A stretch of 64,000 nt of DNA from Pararhodonellum marinum (GCF_015354735.1 NZ_JACEFJ010000003.1:372001-436000), one strand, 5' to 3'; shown: positions 25,969 through 36,286, counted from the first letter of the stretch. Numbers and translations: made by a program. Notes: generated by a model not told the origin, from the letters alone.

Positions 25969-27189
25969 ATGCACATTGACAAGTCTCATGTACCTGTATC
26001 GGTATTCTTCCTTCTTGCGGCCCCACATGGGTTAAGTTCTGGGTTTGTTTCTGTTACCCTTCCTTATGTATTGGTACAGCACGGCTTTTCAGTGGCTACC
26101 GCGGCTTCTATTACGGCCATAGGCTTATCTGCATTGATGTGGAATTTTTTGTGGGCTCCGATCATAGATCTCAGCTTTAGCTTACACAGGTGGTACTTGA
26201 TTGGAGTTGCTTTTTGTGCCCTTTCTCTGATCTCCGTGGGTTTTATCCCTTTGGATGTGGAGATGACAGGAGTATTTATGGGGGTGGTTTTTATTTCTCA
26301 GGTGGCTGGATCCATCAGCGTTATTCCGGTGGGTGGTTTTATGGCCAAAACGGTTCCTGTTTCTAAAAAGGGAAAAGCTGGCGGTTGGTATGAGGCTGGG
26401 TATTTGGGAGGCTTGGGGGCCGGCGGAGGGGCTGGCATCTGGTTGACGGAACATGTAAACTACATGACTTCCCTGATGGTCATCGCAGCTGCCATCCTGT
26501 TTTGTGCGATGGGATTGATTTTTCTTCCTTCCATCAAAGCTACCCAAGGCACCCTATCTGATCGACTCAAACTGGTCAAAAAGGACATTTCCAGCCTATT
26601 TCATTCAAAAATAGCACTGGTCAGCCTTGCCATTATCCTCACTCCCATCGGCATAGGGGCAGGTTCCTACCTTTGGTCCTCCGTGGCTTCCAACTGGCAG
26701 GTAGATGCAGACACCATTGCTTTGGTTACTGGGGTGTTGAGTGCATTGGTGAGTGTATTGGGCTGTTTGTTTGGAGGTTGGTTTGCTGACAAAAAGGACC
26801 AATGGTGGGCTTTTTTCGGAGCAGGTGGACTGATGGCTTTGGTCACCTTGGTCATGGCATTTTCACCCTCTGTTCCTTTTGTGTATGTGTCTGGAGTTTT
26901 GGTTTATGCATTTGCCACTGGCATGGCCTACGCAGGCTTCCTGGCCATCGCTTTGCATGCCGTAGGAAAAGGGTTGGCTTCTACCAAAATGGCCATCTTT
27001 ATTTCTCTGGGTAATTTTGCGCCGGTCTACATGACAGCATTGGACGGATGGGTGCATGATACTTTCGGCATCCGGCACATGCTTTTGTTTGAGACCCTGC
27101 TCGGTGCTTTTTTCATTTTCTCTTGCATCCTTCTGCTGGTCAAACTGCGCGTACCAAGCAAAAGACAAATGGAAATGGTCTCAGAATGA
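25969..27189 (+). CDS. Major facilitator superfamily permease, AmpG/SLC33-like
   Basis: 406 residues with 12 predicted membrane helices. The layout fits the AmpG-like branch: a short N-terminus, GLSSGFVSVTLPYVLVQHG in helix 1, WAPIIDLSFSLHRWYLIG at the loop between helices 2 and 3, and GGWYEAGYLGGLGAGGGAG in helix 5. AmpG relatives import muropeptides or acetyl-CoA-type compounds; the substrate here is not evident. The following region holds a repeat copy and no co-directed gene, so it is probably monocistronic. Confidence 0.8.
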   Translation: MHIDKSHVPVSVFFLLAAPHGLSSGFVSVTLPYVLVQHGFSVATAASITAIGLSALMWNFLWAPIIDLSFSLHRWYLIGVAFCALSLISVGFIPLDVEMTGVFMGVVFISQVAGSISVIPVGGFMAKTVPVSKKGKAGGWYEAGYLGGLGAGGGAGIWLTEHVNYMTSLMVIAAAILFCAMGLIFLPSIKATQGTLSDRLKLVKKDISSLFHSKIALVSLAIILTPIGIGAGSYLWSSVASNWQVDADTIALVTGVLSALVSVLGCLFGGWFADKKDQWWAFFGAGGLMALVTLVMAFSPSVPFVYVSGVLVYAFATGMAYAGFLAIALHAVGKGLASTKMAIFISLGNFAPVYMTALDGWVHDTFGIRHMLLFETLLGAFFIFSCILLLVKLRVPSKRQMEMVSE

Positions 27190-27275
27190 TCCAAAACCTG
27201 TATAGCATCCTTTGCCCTATGTCTAAGCTTTGATCTTACCCAATGAAAGCAAATCAAGCCAAGGTTTTTTTTTAA

Positions 27276-27359
27276 ACCACATAGTTACATCGTTCACATA
27301 TAGTTTTTGGAAAACGAAGAATTTTGAAAAACTAGATGACCTACTGTGCCCTATCTGGT
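27276..27359. repeat. Interspersed element with inverted ends, short copy
   Basis: Begins with ACCACATAG and ends with GTGCCCTATCTGGT, near-inverted versions of each other. The same end pattern bounds the longer copy at 39766-39932, with different interiors. It is noncoding and sits between the convergent MFS and membrane-protein genes. Confidence 0.55.
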
Positions 27360-27465
27360 AAAAACTTTGGCAGAACAGAAAATCAATTGAAAAAATCTTT
27401 ATTAAATATTTTACAACATAGGAGATATATGGTTCATTTAAAGATTTATTGACCATTGGTCAAAT

Positions 27466-28203
27466 TCACTTTGATGTCAGGTTCAGACTGAAAAACCATT
27501 CTGCAAAGGCTGCCCAAAGATCCCATTCAGGCAAAACAAAAACTGACACATGGTAAGTTAACAGTATGGCAAATACATAGACAAATACCGACTTTTTGTT
27601 GCCGGATCTGAAATCCAGTAGCATTAATAGAACCAACAAAGCATCTGCCAATGCAAACCCGAAGAAAGGAACCACCGGTTTGTCATACAGTTTGGGAGCA
27701 TAATCCACCAAAGCGGGTAAGTAGATATGGATGATCCGATCTGTGACCGGAGTAAACATGGGGAATATCGTACTAATCATAAAGCGGGCATGGGTGGGGC
27801 TGTCTTTTCGAAACCATAGACCCAATCCATATAAAATGGCCAACACTAGGGTAGCATTGAACATCAGTGCAAATTCGTACAACTCGAATTTTTCACCGCG
27901 GCCCTCCCAACCCAAAGTGGCGTGGATCAGTAAAAGCGTAGCCAGGATCAAAAAAGGAAAAAAGATGATGGAGATTTTGCCGGTCAGGCGATGAATCGCG
28001 TAACGCTTGGTTTTGATCAAAGTGGCCTGCAGGATCAAAATCAGACACCACAGGGTCATGGCAATACCATGAAAATGAATGTAAAATGGATAGCTCATTC
28101 CCAAATAACCATAATAACCCCTCCAAAAAGCAAGCAGTGCGGCCATAAAGAATGCGGCAAAGACATAGATGCTTTTTTGAAACAGTAGTTTTTGAATTTT
28201 CAA
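27466..28203 (-). CDS. Multi-pass membrane protein, DUF2306-like
   Basis: 245 residues with about seven hydrophobic helices. It shares with DUF2306 proteins an HFHGIAMTLWCLILILQ helix followed by a polar HRLTGKISIIFFP loop, then a THARFM motif. The repeated histidines near membrane surfaces recall heme- or copper-binding proteins, but nothing else supports that. A clearer DUF2306 protein lies at 8996. It is probably a single-gene unit. Confidence 0.65.
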   Translation of the reverse strand: MKIQKLLFQKSIYVFAAFFMAALLAFWRGYYGYLGMSYPFYIHFHGIAMTLWCLILILQATLIKTKRYAIHRLTGKISIIFFPFLILATLLLIHATLGWEGRGEKFELYEFALMFNATLVLAILYGLGLWFRKDSPTHARFMISTIFPMFTPVTDRIIHIYLPALVDYAPKLYDKPVVPFFGFALADALLVLLMLLDFRSGNKKSVFVYVFAILLTYHVSVFVLPEWDLWAAFAEWFFSLNLTSK

Positions 28204-28360
28204 GAATTTTATCTTTATAAATTAACGTAGGTTATTAGCATCTAATCGGTCTAAAGGACAACTCATTGTATAAATGTTTCAGATATCTTACGTTTCCCGT
28301 ATTAGGCCTAAATTGAGCTAAATTCGAGTATACACATTACAAACCATGTAAATCAACCCA

Positions 28361-31300
28361 TCATTCCCTTTTATTTCCAAAAGATTTATCCGGATACGCG
28401 GGTGGGTCTGGAACAGGTCTCGGATCCTTTTGGATCAATTCCTGTAAGTGCTTGATCGCAGCTTCAAGTTGGGCGTCTTTGCCATCAAAGGTGGCTTTCG
28501 GAAGATTGATCACCTCTATATCCGGAATGAATCCCTCTCCTTCGATCAGCCACTCCCCTTCTTCACCATATACCCCCATCATGGGTGCCCTCGCTATGCC
28601 CCCATCACTAAGGGTATTGACACCTGAAAGCCAGACCTCACCTCCCCAGGTACGTGCACCAATGGCCTGTCCCAGTTCCAGCCTTCTGAATCCCTCTGCA
28701 AAGGCCTCCCCGTCAGATGCGGTAAATTCATCAACCAAGAGCACCAAATGCCCCCGGAATGCGTACTGCATGTTCCAATAGGGTGCCCCACTTCGGCTTT
28801 TCCAGTAAAAGAAGGCTTCACGCATCAGTTTTTCCAAAATAAAGCTGTCTATATTCCCCCCTCTATTAAGCCTCACATCGATGATCAAACCTGATTTCTT
28901 GTATTGTGGATAAAAATCCCGGTACCATTGACCAATGTCATTGGCCGTCATGGCACGGAGGTGAACATATCCTATCTGACCATCCGAAGCGGCCTCAGTC
29001 TGAAGCTTCCTGCTGTATTCCCACTCGTTGTACCTCAGGTTGGCTTCTGCACCGGCAGTCATGGGTTTGAGGATGCGGTCTGCATTCTTTATTCCTGAGG
29101 AGTTTAAGGTTGACAGCCGAACCTGTTGCCCTGCTTTGCCTCTTAACAACTGATGGATATCAGGCACCTCCATGACATCAATTCCATCCACATGGGTAAT
29201 GACATCGCCTTCATTGAGGTTGACATCGGGATGGGAAAGTGGGGACATTTCGTCGGGATAATCAGGGTCGCTTTGGTAAATGTGCACAATGCGGAAACCT
29301 TTTGGGGAACTGCTTCGCGTTATCCGGGCACCTAAAAAAGCAAGGTCCACTTGGTCTGAACCGGTTCTTAGATCACCTCCCCCCACGCTGGTATGCAATA
29401 CACTCAGTTCCCCAATCAGTTCTCCCATCACATCCGACAATTCTCTACGGGTAGTTACCCTAGTGGCCAGGGTCAGGTACTTTTTATACATTTTATCCCA
29501 ATCAATTCCATGCATGTTGGCATCATAAAAATAATCCCGCTCCATTCGCCATGCATCCCTGTACAACTGTATCCAATCTTCCTTGGGGTTGATGGAAAAC
29601 TGCCATTTGCTGAGGTCAAGTTTGTAGGGAGTCAAATCACCCAGTGGACTGTCTTTCAATTCGGCAACATAATGGTTACTGCCAACGGTGAACAGGATAT
29701 GTTTTTTGTTGAGTGAACTGCTAAAGCTTTTCACATCATCCACAAAAACCTTTTGCTCTGCTTTGGAACTGATCGGGATGTACTTGATCGGTGTTTTTTC
29801 ACCGGTCGGTGAAGGCATCTGATTGGAATAGATGGCCATGCCCGGTCCCACTTCCTGATAAAACAAAGCCTTTTCTGTCACCAACAGATTTCTGTAATTG
29901 CCAGCCGGTACAGGAACTTCCCTCAAGCGTTCCATTAAACCTTCTTCATCCACGGTGACTTTGACATCCCCCTCTTGCTTCTTGGGTTCCTGTTTCAATT
30001 CATGGTTGAAGTGGAAGGGTGAAACCAGGTCCTTTTGGAGAGAAATGTGGTAAATTTTCATTTGTTTTTCCCAGAATGGCTCTGGCTGTCTGGTTCCCCA
30101 AGGAGAATTGATTCTGGATTGGAAATTTCTGTCACTAAGAAAATAGATCCATTCTCCATCAGGACTCCATTGGGGATTGAGGCTGTTGGCCCGGTCTGAT
30201 GTAAGTGGAATCCGTTTCTGGTCAGAGACCTTAAAGAGGAACAATTGCATAAATCCATTGGAAGCGGCCTGCCCGTAAGCCAGCCATTCGCTGTCTGGAG
30301 ACCAAGTCATCACACTTGATACACTTTCCTCGCTTTCAGTCACTTGTATTATTTTTCGTGAGATTTTATTCAAGATCCAGATCTGCTGTTTTAAATCCCT
30401 AAAAGCTATTTTGTTGTCATCTGGCGAAGGAACTGGATCAAACCTCAAAATCTGTCCTCCTGAGGTAAGTGGCTTGCCTTTATCCAAACCCAAACTGTTG
30501 TATTCATAGAGTTCAAATTCCCCACTTGCATCTGAAAAAACCAAAACCTCTGACCCGTCATTAGAAAAAACCGCATCCCTGAATCTGACTCCGTCTTTTC
30601 GATCCAGTCTTACGGTTCTGCCTTCTTTCACAGGCAATACAAATGCCCTTCCCCTAGCGGTTAGAACAACATTTTTCCCATCATTGCTCACTGAAGCACT
30701 GCTAATGGACTTTTCAGGGTCAGTTACCCATTTCTCTCTCATTTGGTCAAAATCAGATACCAGATGAACTTGGATTGGTTCTCTTTGTCCATCCAATAGG
30801 TTCATCCGATAAAGGTCGGCCCCTACCCTATAAACCATTTGTTCCGCAGAAAATGCCGCTTCTCTGACATCAAAACTTTTTTCATGGGTATGTTGCTTCA
30901 AGCCATCACCTGATTCTGTCATAGACCATACATTCATGATCCCGTCTCTCGCTGAAAGAAAGTAAACCCTTCCCTGATGGAACACCGGATGGTGATCTTC
31001 GCCCTTGTAATCTTTGGTAAGCTTTACCGCTTCCTCCTCTCCTGCTGAATATTTCCATATTTGACGGGCTGTACCCCCTTCGTAGCGCTTGGTTACATTG
31101 TTGTGGAAAGTAGGTCTTACAAAATAATAGGTCTGACCATCGGTGCTGAAACTGCCTTCCGCTGCCATTTCCAAGGGAAGGATGGTTTTCTCTCCCGTTG
31201 AAATATTGACAGTTACTGTGTTCAACCTAGGTGCTGTTGCATATTGTCCGGTGACGTAAGCCAATTCATTGGCTGATTTCCAAGCGGTAGGAATGGAAGG

Positions 31301-31624
31301 GCTAGCCTCATAGGTCAATCGCTTCGGTATACCGCCAGACACCGGAATGATGTATACTTCTGTGGGTCCTTCATAGGAGGCCGCATAGGCTACCCATTTG
31401 CCGTCGGGAGAAATTTTTGGAGAGGACTCCTCTCCGGCATGTGTGGTGAGTCTAGCGGCCTCACCACCCCGAAGCATAACTTTCCAAATGTCACCTTCAG
31501 CCACAAATACCACCTGATCTCCCTGTACATCAGGTTGCATCAGATAGGGTTTGGCATCTTGGCTCTGTACTGCCTGAAAAAACATCAGACAAAAGAAAAG
31601 AGAAATGTAGCGATATCGGATCAT
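28361..31624 (-). CDS. Tricorn-like periplasmic S41 peptidase
   Basis: 1087 residues from the ATG at 31624, where a clear signal peptide (RYRYISLFFCLMFFQAVQSQ) starts; the frame is open 50 codons further up but without signal character. Residues 25-660 are beta-propeller repeats of the TolB/PD40 type (GEESSPKISPDGKWVAYAA, WSPDGEWIYFLSDR). Then come a Tricorn_C1 region, a PDZ domain (about 800-890) and an S41 peptidase core. The nucleophile is Ser970 followed by Asp971 (FTASDGEAF), the general base His744 (SVLHTSVGG) and Glu1028 is a likely fourth residue. The residue before His744 is Leu, where archaeal tricorn has Ser. The protein should degrade peptides in the periplasm. Confidence 0.9.
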   Translation of the reverse strand: MIRYRYISLFFCLMFFQAVQSQDAKPYLMQPDVQGDQVVFVAEGDIWKVMLRGGEAARLTTHAGEESSPKISPDGKWVAYAASYEGPTEVYIIPVSGGIPKRLTYEASPSIPTAWKSANELAYVTGQYATAPRLNTVTVNISTGEKTILPLEMAAEGSFSTDGQTYYFVRPTFHNNVTKRYEGGTARQIWKYSAGEEEAVKLTKDYKGEDHHPVFHQGRVYFLSARDGIMNVWSMTESGDGLKQHTHEKSFDVREAAFSAEQMVYRVGADLYRMNLLDGQREPIQVHLVSDFDQMREKWVTDPEKSISSASVSNDGKNVVLTARGRAFVLPVKEGRTVRLDRKDGVRFRDAVFSNDGSEVLVFSDASGEFELYEYNSLGLDKGKPLTSGGQILRFDPVPSPDDNKIAFRDLKQQIWILNKISRKIIQVTESEESVSSVMTWSPDSEWLAYGQAASNGFMQLFLFKVSDQKRIPLTSDRANSLNPQWSPDGEWIYFLSDRNFQSRINSPWGTRQPEPFWEKQMKIYHISLQKDLVSPFHFNHELKQEPKKQEGDVKVTVDEEGLMERLREVPVPAGNYRNLLVTEKALFYQEVGPGMAIYSNQMPSPTGEKTPIKYIPISSKAEQKVFVDDVKSFSSSLNKKHILFTVGSNHYVAELKDSPLGDLTPYKLDLSKWQFSINPKEDWIQLYRDAWRMERDYFYDANMHGIDWDKMYKKYLTLATRVTTRRELSDVMGELIGELSVLHTSVGGGDLRTGSDQVDLAFLGARITRSSSPKGFRIVHIYQSDPDYPDEMSPLSHPDVNLNEGDVITHVDGIDVMEVPDIHQLLRGKAGQQVRLSTLNSSGIKNADRILKPMTAGAEANLRYNEWEYSRKLQTEAASDGQIGYVHLRAMTANDIGQWYRDFYPQYKKSGLIIDVRLNRGGNIDSFILEKLMREAFFYWKSRSGAPYWNMQYAFRGHLVLLVDEFTASDGEAFAEGFRRLELGQAIGARTWGGEVWLSGVNTLSDGGIARAPMMGVYGEEGEWLIEGEGFIPDIEVINLPKATFDGKDAQLEAAIKHLQELIQKDPRPVPDPPAYPDKSFGNKRE

Positions 31625-32096
31625 TGGGAAGAAATTAAAGGTAATATTCATCTGTATAAGCCTTGAGGCGTTAGGATTAGGTTGTGTTTTTGTCTCAAGC
31701 AAATTAGCCAAAAAAGCGAAATTAACAGGCCATTTACTTTTTGAATGGAATAATATGGATGAGTAAGGTCTCACAATGAATTAATGGTTTTAACCTATAT
31801 ACGTTTATTAAAATGTGGTCCTTCACGATATAGGGAATACAATGGTTTTTCGGTTGAACAAAAATCACTTAAAAAACACGTTTTAACACAAAAAAGAATC
31901 GGGTGATATTTATTTATTCTGTGTGATAAAATCGAAGACGAAATGAGCCATCATTCATTTAGCCATTAAAAAATTATGTTTTTTTTATAGAAGCGATTTA
32001 AATCGTAATAGACAAATTCTTAAGTCAAATATAAAAAGACGAAATATATAGACTGTTTTTTGTATTTTGTAAAGGTATTTGATAAATCAGCCAAAC
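31625..32096. other. Divergent intergenic region, AT-rich, no feature identified
   Basis: 472 bp between the peptidase (minus) and the small gene at 32097 (plus). It is strongly AT-rich from about 31780 onward. Promoters for both directions are expected, but I saw no clear pair of boxes and no repeat. Confidence 0.45.
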
Positions 32097-32435
32097 ATGA
32101 AACCAAAACCCAGATTAAGGGAACGATACCTGAAATTTATTTTTGAAAAGGAGCGTATCAAAACTGTAAATGATCTACATCTGATCTATTCTGAAAATAA
32201 GATAGAGAAAAAAACAAAAGCAACAAAAATTGGTCAGTCGGCTTTAGCGATTTGGAAAAAAGGAGAACAATTTAATTTACAGATAACCCCTTACCCGGAT
32301 TTTAACTTCAGAGACTCGTCTAATAAAAAACAAATTTTTGCTTCCTATTTTAAGAAAATCCTAATCGAAATAAAACTTTTTTCGGGTAGCCATTTATCAA
32401 ATCGCCTGAATGTTTGTTTTGCTTATTTTAAGTAG
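32097..32435 (+). CDS. Small basic hypothetical protein
   Basis: 112 residues from the ATG at 32097 (an in-frame TTG lies at 32079). It is rich in Lys, Ile and Phe, with no signal peptide and no recognised domain; the start reads MKPKPRLRERYLKFIFEKE. The DNA is AT-rich, so the open frame could be chance, but it lies in the direction of the kinase cluster and ends 53 bp before the first kinase start. I report it as weak. Confidence 0.4.
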   Translation: MKPKPRLRERYLKFIFEKERIKTVNDLHLIYSENKIEKKTKATKIGQSALAIWKKGEQFNLQITPYPDFNFRDSSNKKQIFASYFKKILIEIKLFSGSHLSNRLNVCFAYFK

Positions 32436-32488
32436 CCGGGATGTTTAGCATAATCGTTAAAACCAATTTTAATCCAAAAACAGTGAGA

Positions 32489-35400
32489 ATGACCCCTACA
32501 CCCAATAAAAGTCTAATCGCCATCCTTTTTGCTTTTGCTTCTATTTTTTCATGTAATCAAAGAGCGGAAGTTTCCTTTCCCGAAAGTAAGTTTGGTTATG
32601 AATTTCCGGAAACCAAGCCTTTCCAAATGCCGGAACCCAAGTCCTTTGAATGGAAAGAAATCCATCCTGACAGCGTGGTAGTTTCTAAGGTCTCTTTTGA
32701 TATGGACAAGCTGCCATCCATTCCATTTTCTTTGAATGAATTCAAGCCACTAAAAAAACCAATGGATGTGCAGCCTTTGGATTGGGAAAATCTTCCAGAG
32801 ATATCATTAAACCTGGATACTATCACTTCAATTCCCCTAGTAGTAAAGCATTCCATTTTACCCGAACCCACGGTATCCGAAATCATCGAGTCTATCGCAC
32901 CCAATACAACTTCCGGCTCCATAAACATGATGCTTGAAAAGGGGAATTATGGTTTGACTACTGCAGGGTTGATTCTAGACGATCAAAATTTTGTTTGGCA
33001 AGCCAATAGAAAGAATCTTATCAAAGTTATTGGGAATCGTTTTTTTTCCTATCCCATTGTTTCAGAAATATCAACTGATTTAATCATTAAGTTAAACAGA
33101 GATCAAAATGGTAACCTTTGGATTTCAACTTTAGGTAAAGGTGTTTTCAGGGTCAATACCAAAACGCAAATTATCACAAACTACAATTTACCGGGAGACT
33201 TCCCCAATTTTATTTACAATGTAGAATCTGATGAAAATGGTTTGTTATGGATGTCCAGTATCGGTGATGCAGTATATATCTTGGATCCGGAAGCTGAAAC
33301 CATCAAGCGATTGCCCATCCAAGAGCTCGAAGGTAATTCGGGAAATGCAGCGATTTCCATCAAAAAGGATAAACAAAACAACCTATGGATAAGCAATCGG
33401 TCGGATATTTCAGTCATTTCCCCGGATAGAAAATCCTTTAAAAAAATCAAAAAAGAGCAGGGATTGTTGGACGGTATTAAAACAGGATTTTTTGAAGATT
33501 CGGCAGGAAATATGTGGATTGAATCTATTGAATCGCAAGGTGCTCAGGTCATCTCTACTGCCCAAAAAACAATTTCCACCCTGGGAAAGGAGCAGGGTTT
33601 CGATGGCAATGGGATTTTGTATGCAGAGGATCAGTTAAACCGAATCTGGATTCATGACAACAACTATTCTTATGTCATCGATCTTCAAAAAAATTCGCAA
33701 AAGCGATTGCAAACCAACTCTTCTCTCGTCAATGGACCCGTCACCAATGCTTCTTTAACTGATTCCCGGGGGAATGTTTGGTTGGGCACCAATAATGGAG
33801 GCTTATTTCTTTATGATCCTTTAGGGCCATTGCCTGAATTTTTTACAGCAAACAATGGATTTGATGGCAATGAATTTTGGGGAACTTTTGAGGATAATAG
33901 AGGCAGAATTTGGATAATGACCCACAGCAAAATCCATATCTATGATCCTTTCAAAAACGAATTGAAATTTTTGGGAACAGAACATGGAATAAGAAAACCA
34001 TCTGGAATTTTCAGGCATATATTTTATCTGAGAAACAACCAGGTACTCATTACCTCAGAAGCTGGATTTTCATTGATCAATTTGGATGAGAACTCCATTA
34101 CAAATGTGAATGTAAAACCGAGTCGACTCAATCTTGCTTCTTATGGTAGTATGGATCAAAATGGGAATTTATGGATCGGCACAAATTCAGGACTTGTTTG
34201 GTATAATTCGAGTTTTGATTCGGTTAAATGGCTTGACCAATCTTCCGGACTATCATTCAATATCGTCTCTGCCACATTACCAGGAAAAGATTCAAAAATT
34301 TATGTAGCGACTTACGACAAGTTAAATATTCTTGACCCCATTGAAAACAAAATCTGGCATATTGGAAAAGAAGAGGGAATGGCATCCAGTGACCTTTTGA
34401 CAATTGTTCCAAGTCAAAATGGCGGTTTTTGGATTCCAACTATGGAAGGAATATCCATTTTCGATCAGGATTTCAAAACGCTTACCAATATCACCTCCAG
34501 AAACGGCCTTATTCCAGAAGATGTATACGACCTGTTAGAATCAGATGAATACTTTTATGCAGGTTCCAGCGATGGCTTGATTCAAATCCCTAAAAAGCAA
34601 TTCATGGAAAATGAAGGAAGTAACCATCAATCCTTTCAACTCTATAATTACGCTAAAGGCTTCGGTTACCCATATACTGACCACAACCAAAAATCCGGTT
34701 CCTTTCTAAAAAGTGGCATGGCGCTTTATGGAGTTACCCCACTTTTGGCGGTAGCCACACAGGAACCCATTCCCAATTCCATCAGCCCTGAGGTATTTAT
34801 TACGGGCTTGGACATCATGGACCAAAAAACGTCCTTTAAAAGGCTCTCGGACATTGTCAGCAATGTCAAGCCGGGAGATACTTTATGGAATGCAGACGGA
34901 AAAGTGTTCTACTTTTCCGATAGTCCCGTCGCCTCTGATGATTACCTCACCCAAAACAAAATCCACTGGGACAGTATCAGTCCAACCTTCAATCTACCCA
35001 TAGGCCTTACGCTTCCCCACGACCAAAATGCCCTTCAATTCTATTTTGATAATCCGGAATCCAAAAGTCGAGGCAGCATCTTGTACAGTTACGTGCTTGA
35101 GGGATATGAGGACAGCTGGTCCAATCCCCTTCCCGATGCCAAATCTAAGAGTTATTTTAACCTTAGTCCCGGAGCGTATACCCTAAAGGTGGTTACCAAA
35201 GGATTTAATGGTATCTGGAGCGAACCTGCTAGCCTGAAGTTCACCATCCTGCCTCCTTGGTGGCTGACCTGGTGGGGCTATTTGCTATTTGCCGTTATTT
35301 TCTCCGGAATCGTTTGGGCCATTGTCCAGGTCAGATCGAATATGCTTAAAAAAGAAAACCGGATTCTGGAAGAAAAAGTCAAACTCCGAACCTCGCAATT

Positions 35401-36286
35401 GGAAAAATCGCTTAACGACCTCAAATCCACCCAAGCCCAACTGATCCAATCCGAAAAGATGGCCTCGCTGGGTGAATTGACGGCTGGCATTGCCCATGAG
35501 ATCCAGAATCCCTTGAATTTTGTGAACAATTTTTCTGAGGTGAGCGCTGAATTGCTGATGGAAATGGAGGCGGAATTGGATCAGGGTGACCTTGCAGAAG
35601 CTAAATCGCTCTCCAGAGATATCCGTGAAAACCTCCATAAAATCAGCCACCACGGAAGGCGCGCAGATTCCATTGTCAAAGGGATGTTGCAACACAGCCG
35701 GGGAACAACGGGCGAAACCAAGCCAACCAATATCAACGCCATGGCAGAGGAATACCTGCGGCTTTCTTATCAGGGTTTCCGGGCAAGGGACAAGGATTTT
35801 CAAGCTGATTTCATTACTGAACTTGACCCCGATCTACCACGGGTCAATGTAGTCAGGCAGGATATGGGAAGGGTGTTGCTCAATCTGATCAACAATGCTT
35901 TTTATGCCTGTGCTGAGCGGAGTCGAAGTGCCTGTGCTGAGCGGAGTCGAAGTGCCTTTGCTGAGCGGAGCCAAACTGTTTTATCAAACCAAGACAATGA
36001 AAGTTCAAGTAAGAGCAATGGTGAAGCTTATAAACCCCTGGTAACCCTCAAAACAAAAATTCAGGATGGATATATCTTAATATCAGTTTCCGACAATGGA
36101 AATGGGATCTCCCCCGATATCAAAGACAAAATATTCCAGCCCTTCTTTACTACCAAGCCAGCAGGTCAAGGAACCGGCCTGGGATTGTCCATGAGTTATG
36201 ACATTATTAAGGCACATGGGGGTGAGTTGAAAGTAGAATCCAGAGAAGGTGAGGGCAGCGAATTCATGGTATTAATTCCAACTTAG
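32489..36286 (+). CDS. Propeller-sensor hybrid membrane histidine kinase 1
   Basis: 1265 residues from the ATG at 32489, whose product has a lipoprotein-type signal (lipobox SIFSC). An upstream ATG at 32441 is in frame but adds residues before the signal. A linker rich in Pro, Glu and Lys is followed by Reg_prop propeller repeats (WISTLGKGVFRV, VWLGTNNGGLFLYD, LWIGTNSGLVWYN), a Y_Y_Y domain (about 845-920), one membrane helix (about 925-948), a coiled coil, HisKA with His1003 (GIAHEIQNPLNF) and HATPase (N-box NNAF, DNGNGI, GTGLGLSMS). It should sense a periplasmic ligand and autophosphorylate. No receiver is attached. A 72-bp DNA repeat lies in frame right after the N-box. Confidence 0.88.
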   Translation: MTPTPNKSLIAILFAFASIFSCNQRAEVSFPESKFGYEFPETKPFQMPEPKSFEWKEIHPDSVVVSKVSFDMDKLPSIPFSLNEFKPLKKPMDVQPLDWENLPEISLNLDTITSIPLVVKHSILPEPTVSEIIESIAPNTTSGSINMMLEKGNYGLTTAGLILDDQNFVWQANRKNLIKVIGNRFFSYPIVSEISTDLIIKLNRDQNGNLWISTLGKGVFRVNTKTQIITNYNLPGDFPNFIYNVESDENGLLWMSSIGDAVYILDPEAETIKRLPIQELEGNSGNAAISIKKDKQNNLWISNRSDISVISPDRKSFKKIKKEQGLLDGIKTGFFEDSAGNMWIESIESQGAQVISTAQKTISTLGKEQGFDGNGILYAEDQLNRIWIHDNNYSYVIDLQKNSQKRLQTNSSLVNGPVTNASLTDSRGNVWLGTNNGGLFLYDPLGPLPEFFTANNGFDGNEFWGTFEDNRGRIWIMTHSKIHIYDPFKNELKFLGTEHGIRKPSGIFRHIFYLRNNQVLITSEAGFSLINLDENSITNVNVKPSRLNLASYGSMDQNGNLWIGTNSGLVWYNSSFDSVKWLDQSSGLSFNIVSATLPGKDSKIYVATYDKLNILDPIENKIWHIGKEEGMASSDLLTIVPSQNGGFWIPTMEGISIFDQDFKTLTNITSRNGLIPEDVYDLLESDEYFYAGSSDGLIQIPKKQFMENEGSNHQSFQLYNYAKGFGYPYTDHNQKSGSFLKSGMALYGVTPLLAVATQEPIPNSISPEVFITGLDIMDQKTSFKRLSDIVSNVKPGDTLWNADGKVFYFSDSPVASDDYLTQNKIHWDSISPTFNLPIGLTLPHDQNALQFYFDNPESKSRGSILYSYVLEGYEDSWSNPLPDAKSKSYFNLSPGAYTLKVVTKGFNGIWSEPASLKFTILPPWWLTWWGYLLFAVIFSGIVWAIVQVRSNMLKKENRILEEKVKLRTSQLEKSLNDLKSTQAQLIQSEKMASLGELTAGIAHEIQNPLNFVNNFSEVSAELLMEMEAELDQGDLAEAKSLSRDIRENLHKISHHGRRADSIVKGMLQHSRGTTGETKPTNINAMAEEYLRLSYQGFRARDKDFQADFITELDPDLPRVNVVRQDMGRVLLNLINNAFYACAERSRSACAERSRSAFAERSQTVLSNQDNESSSKSNGEAYKPLVTLKTKIQDGYILISVSDNGNGISPDIKDKIFQPFFTTKPAGQGTGLGLSMSYDIIKAHGGELKVESREGEGSEFMVLIPT
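35906..35977 (+). repeat. 24-bp in-frame tandem repeat inside kinase 1
   Basis: Three head-to-tail copies at 35906-35929, 35930-35953 and 35954-35977; the first two are identical, and the third has five differences. The core is GCTGAGCGGAGTCGAAG, a known kind of short interspersed repeat in many Bacteroidota. Each copy adds eight codons (ACAERSRS), so the reading frame is kept. It lies in the loop after the HATPase N-box. Confidence 0.85.
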
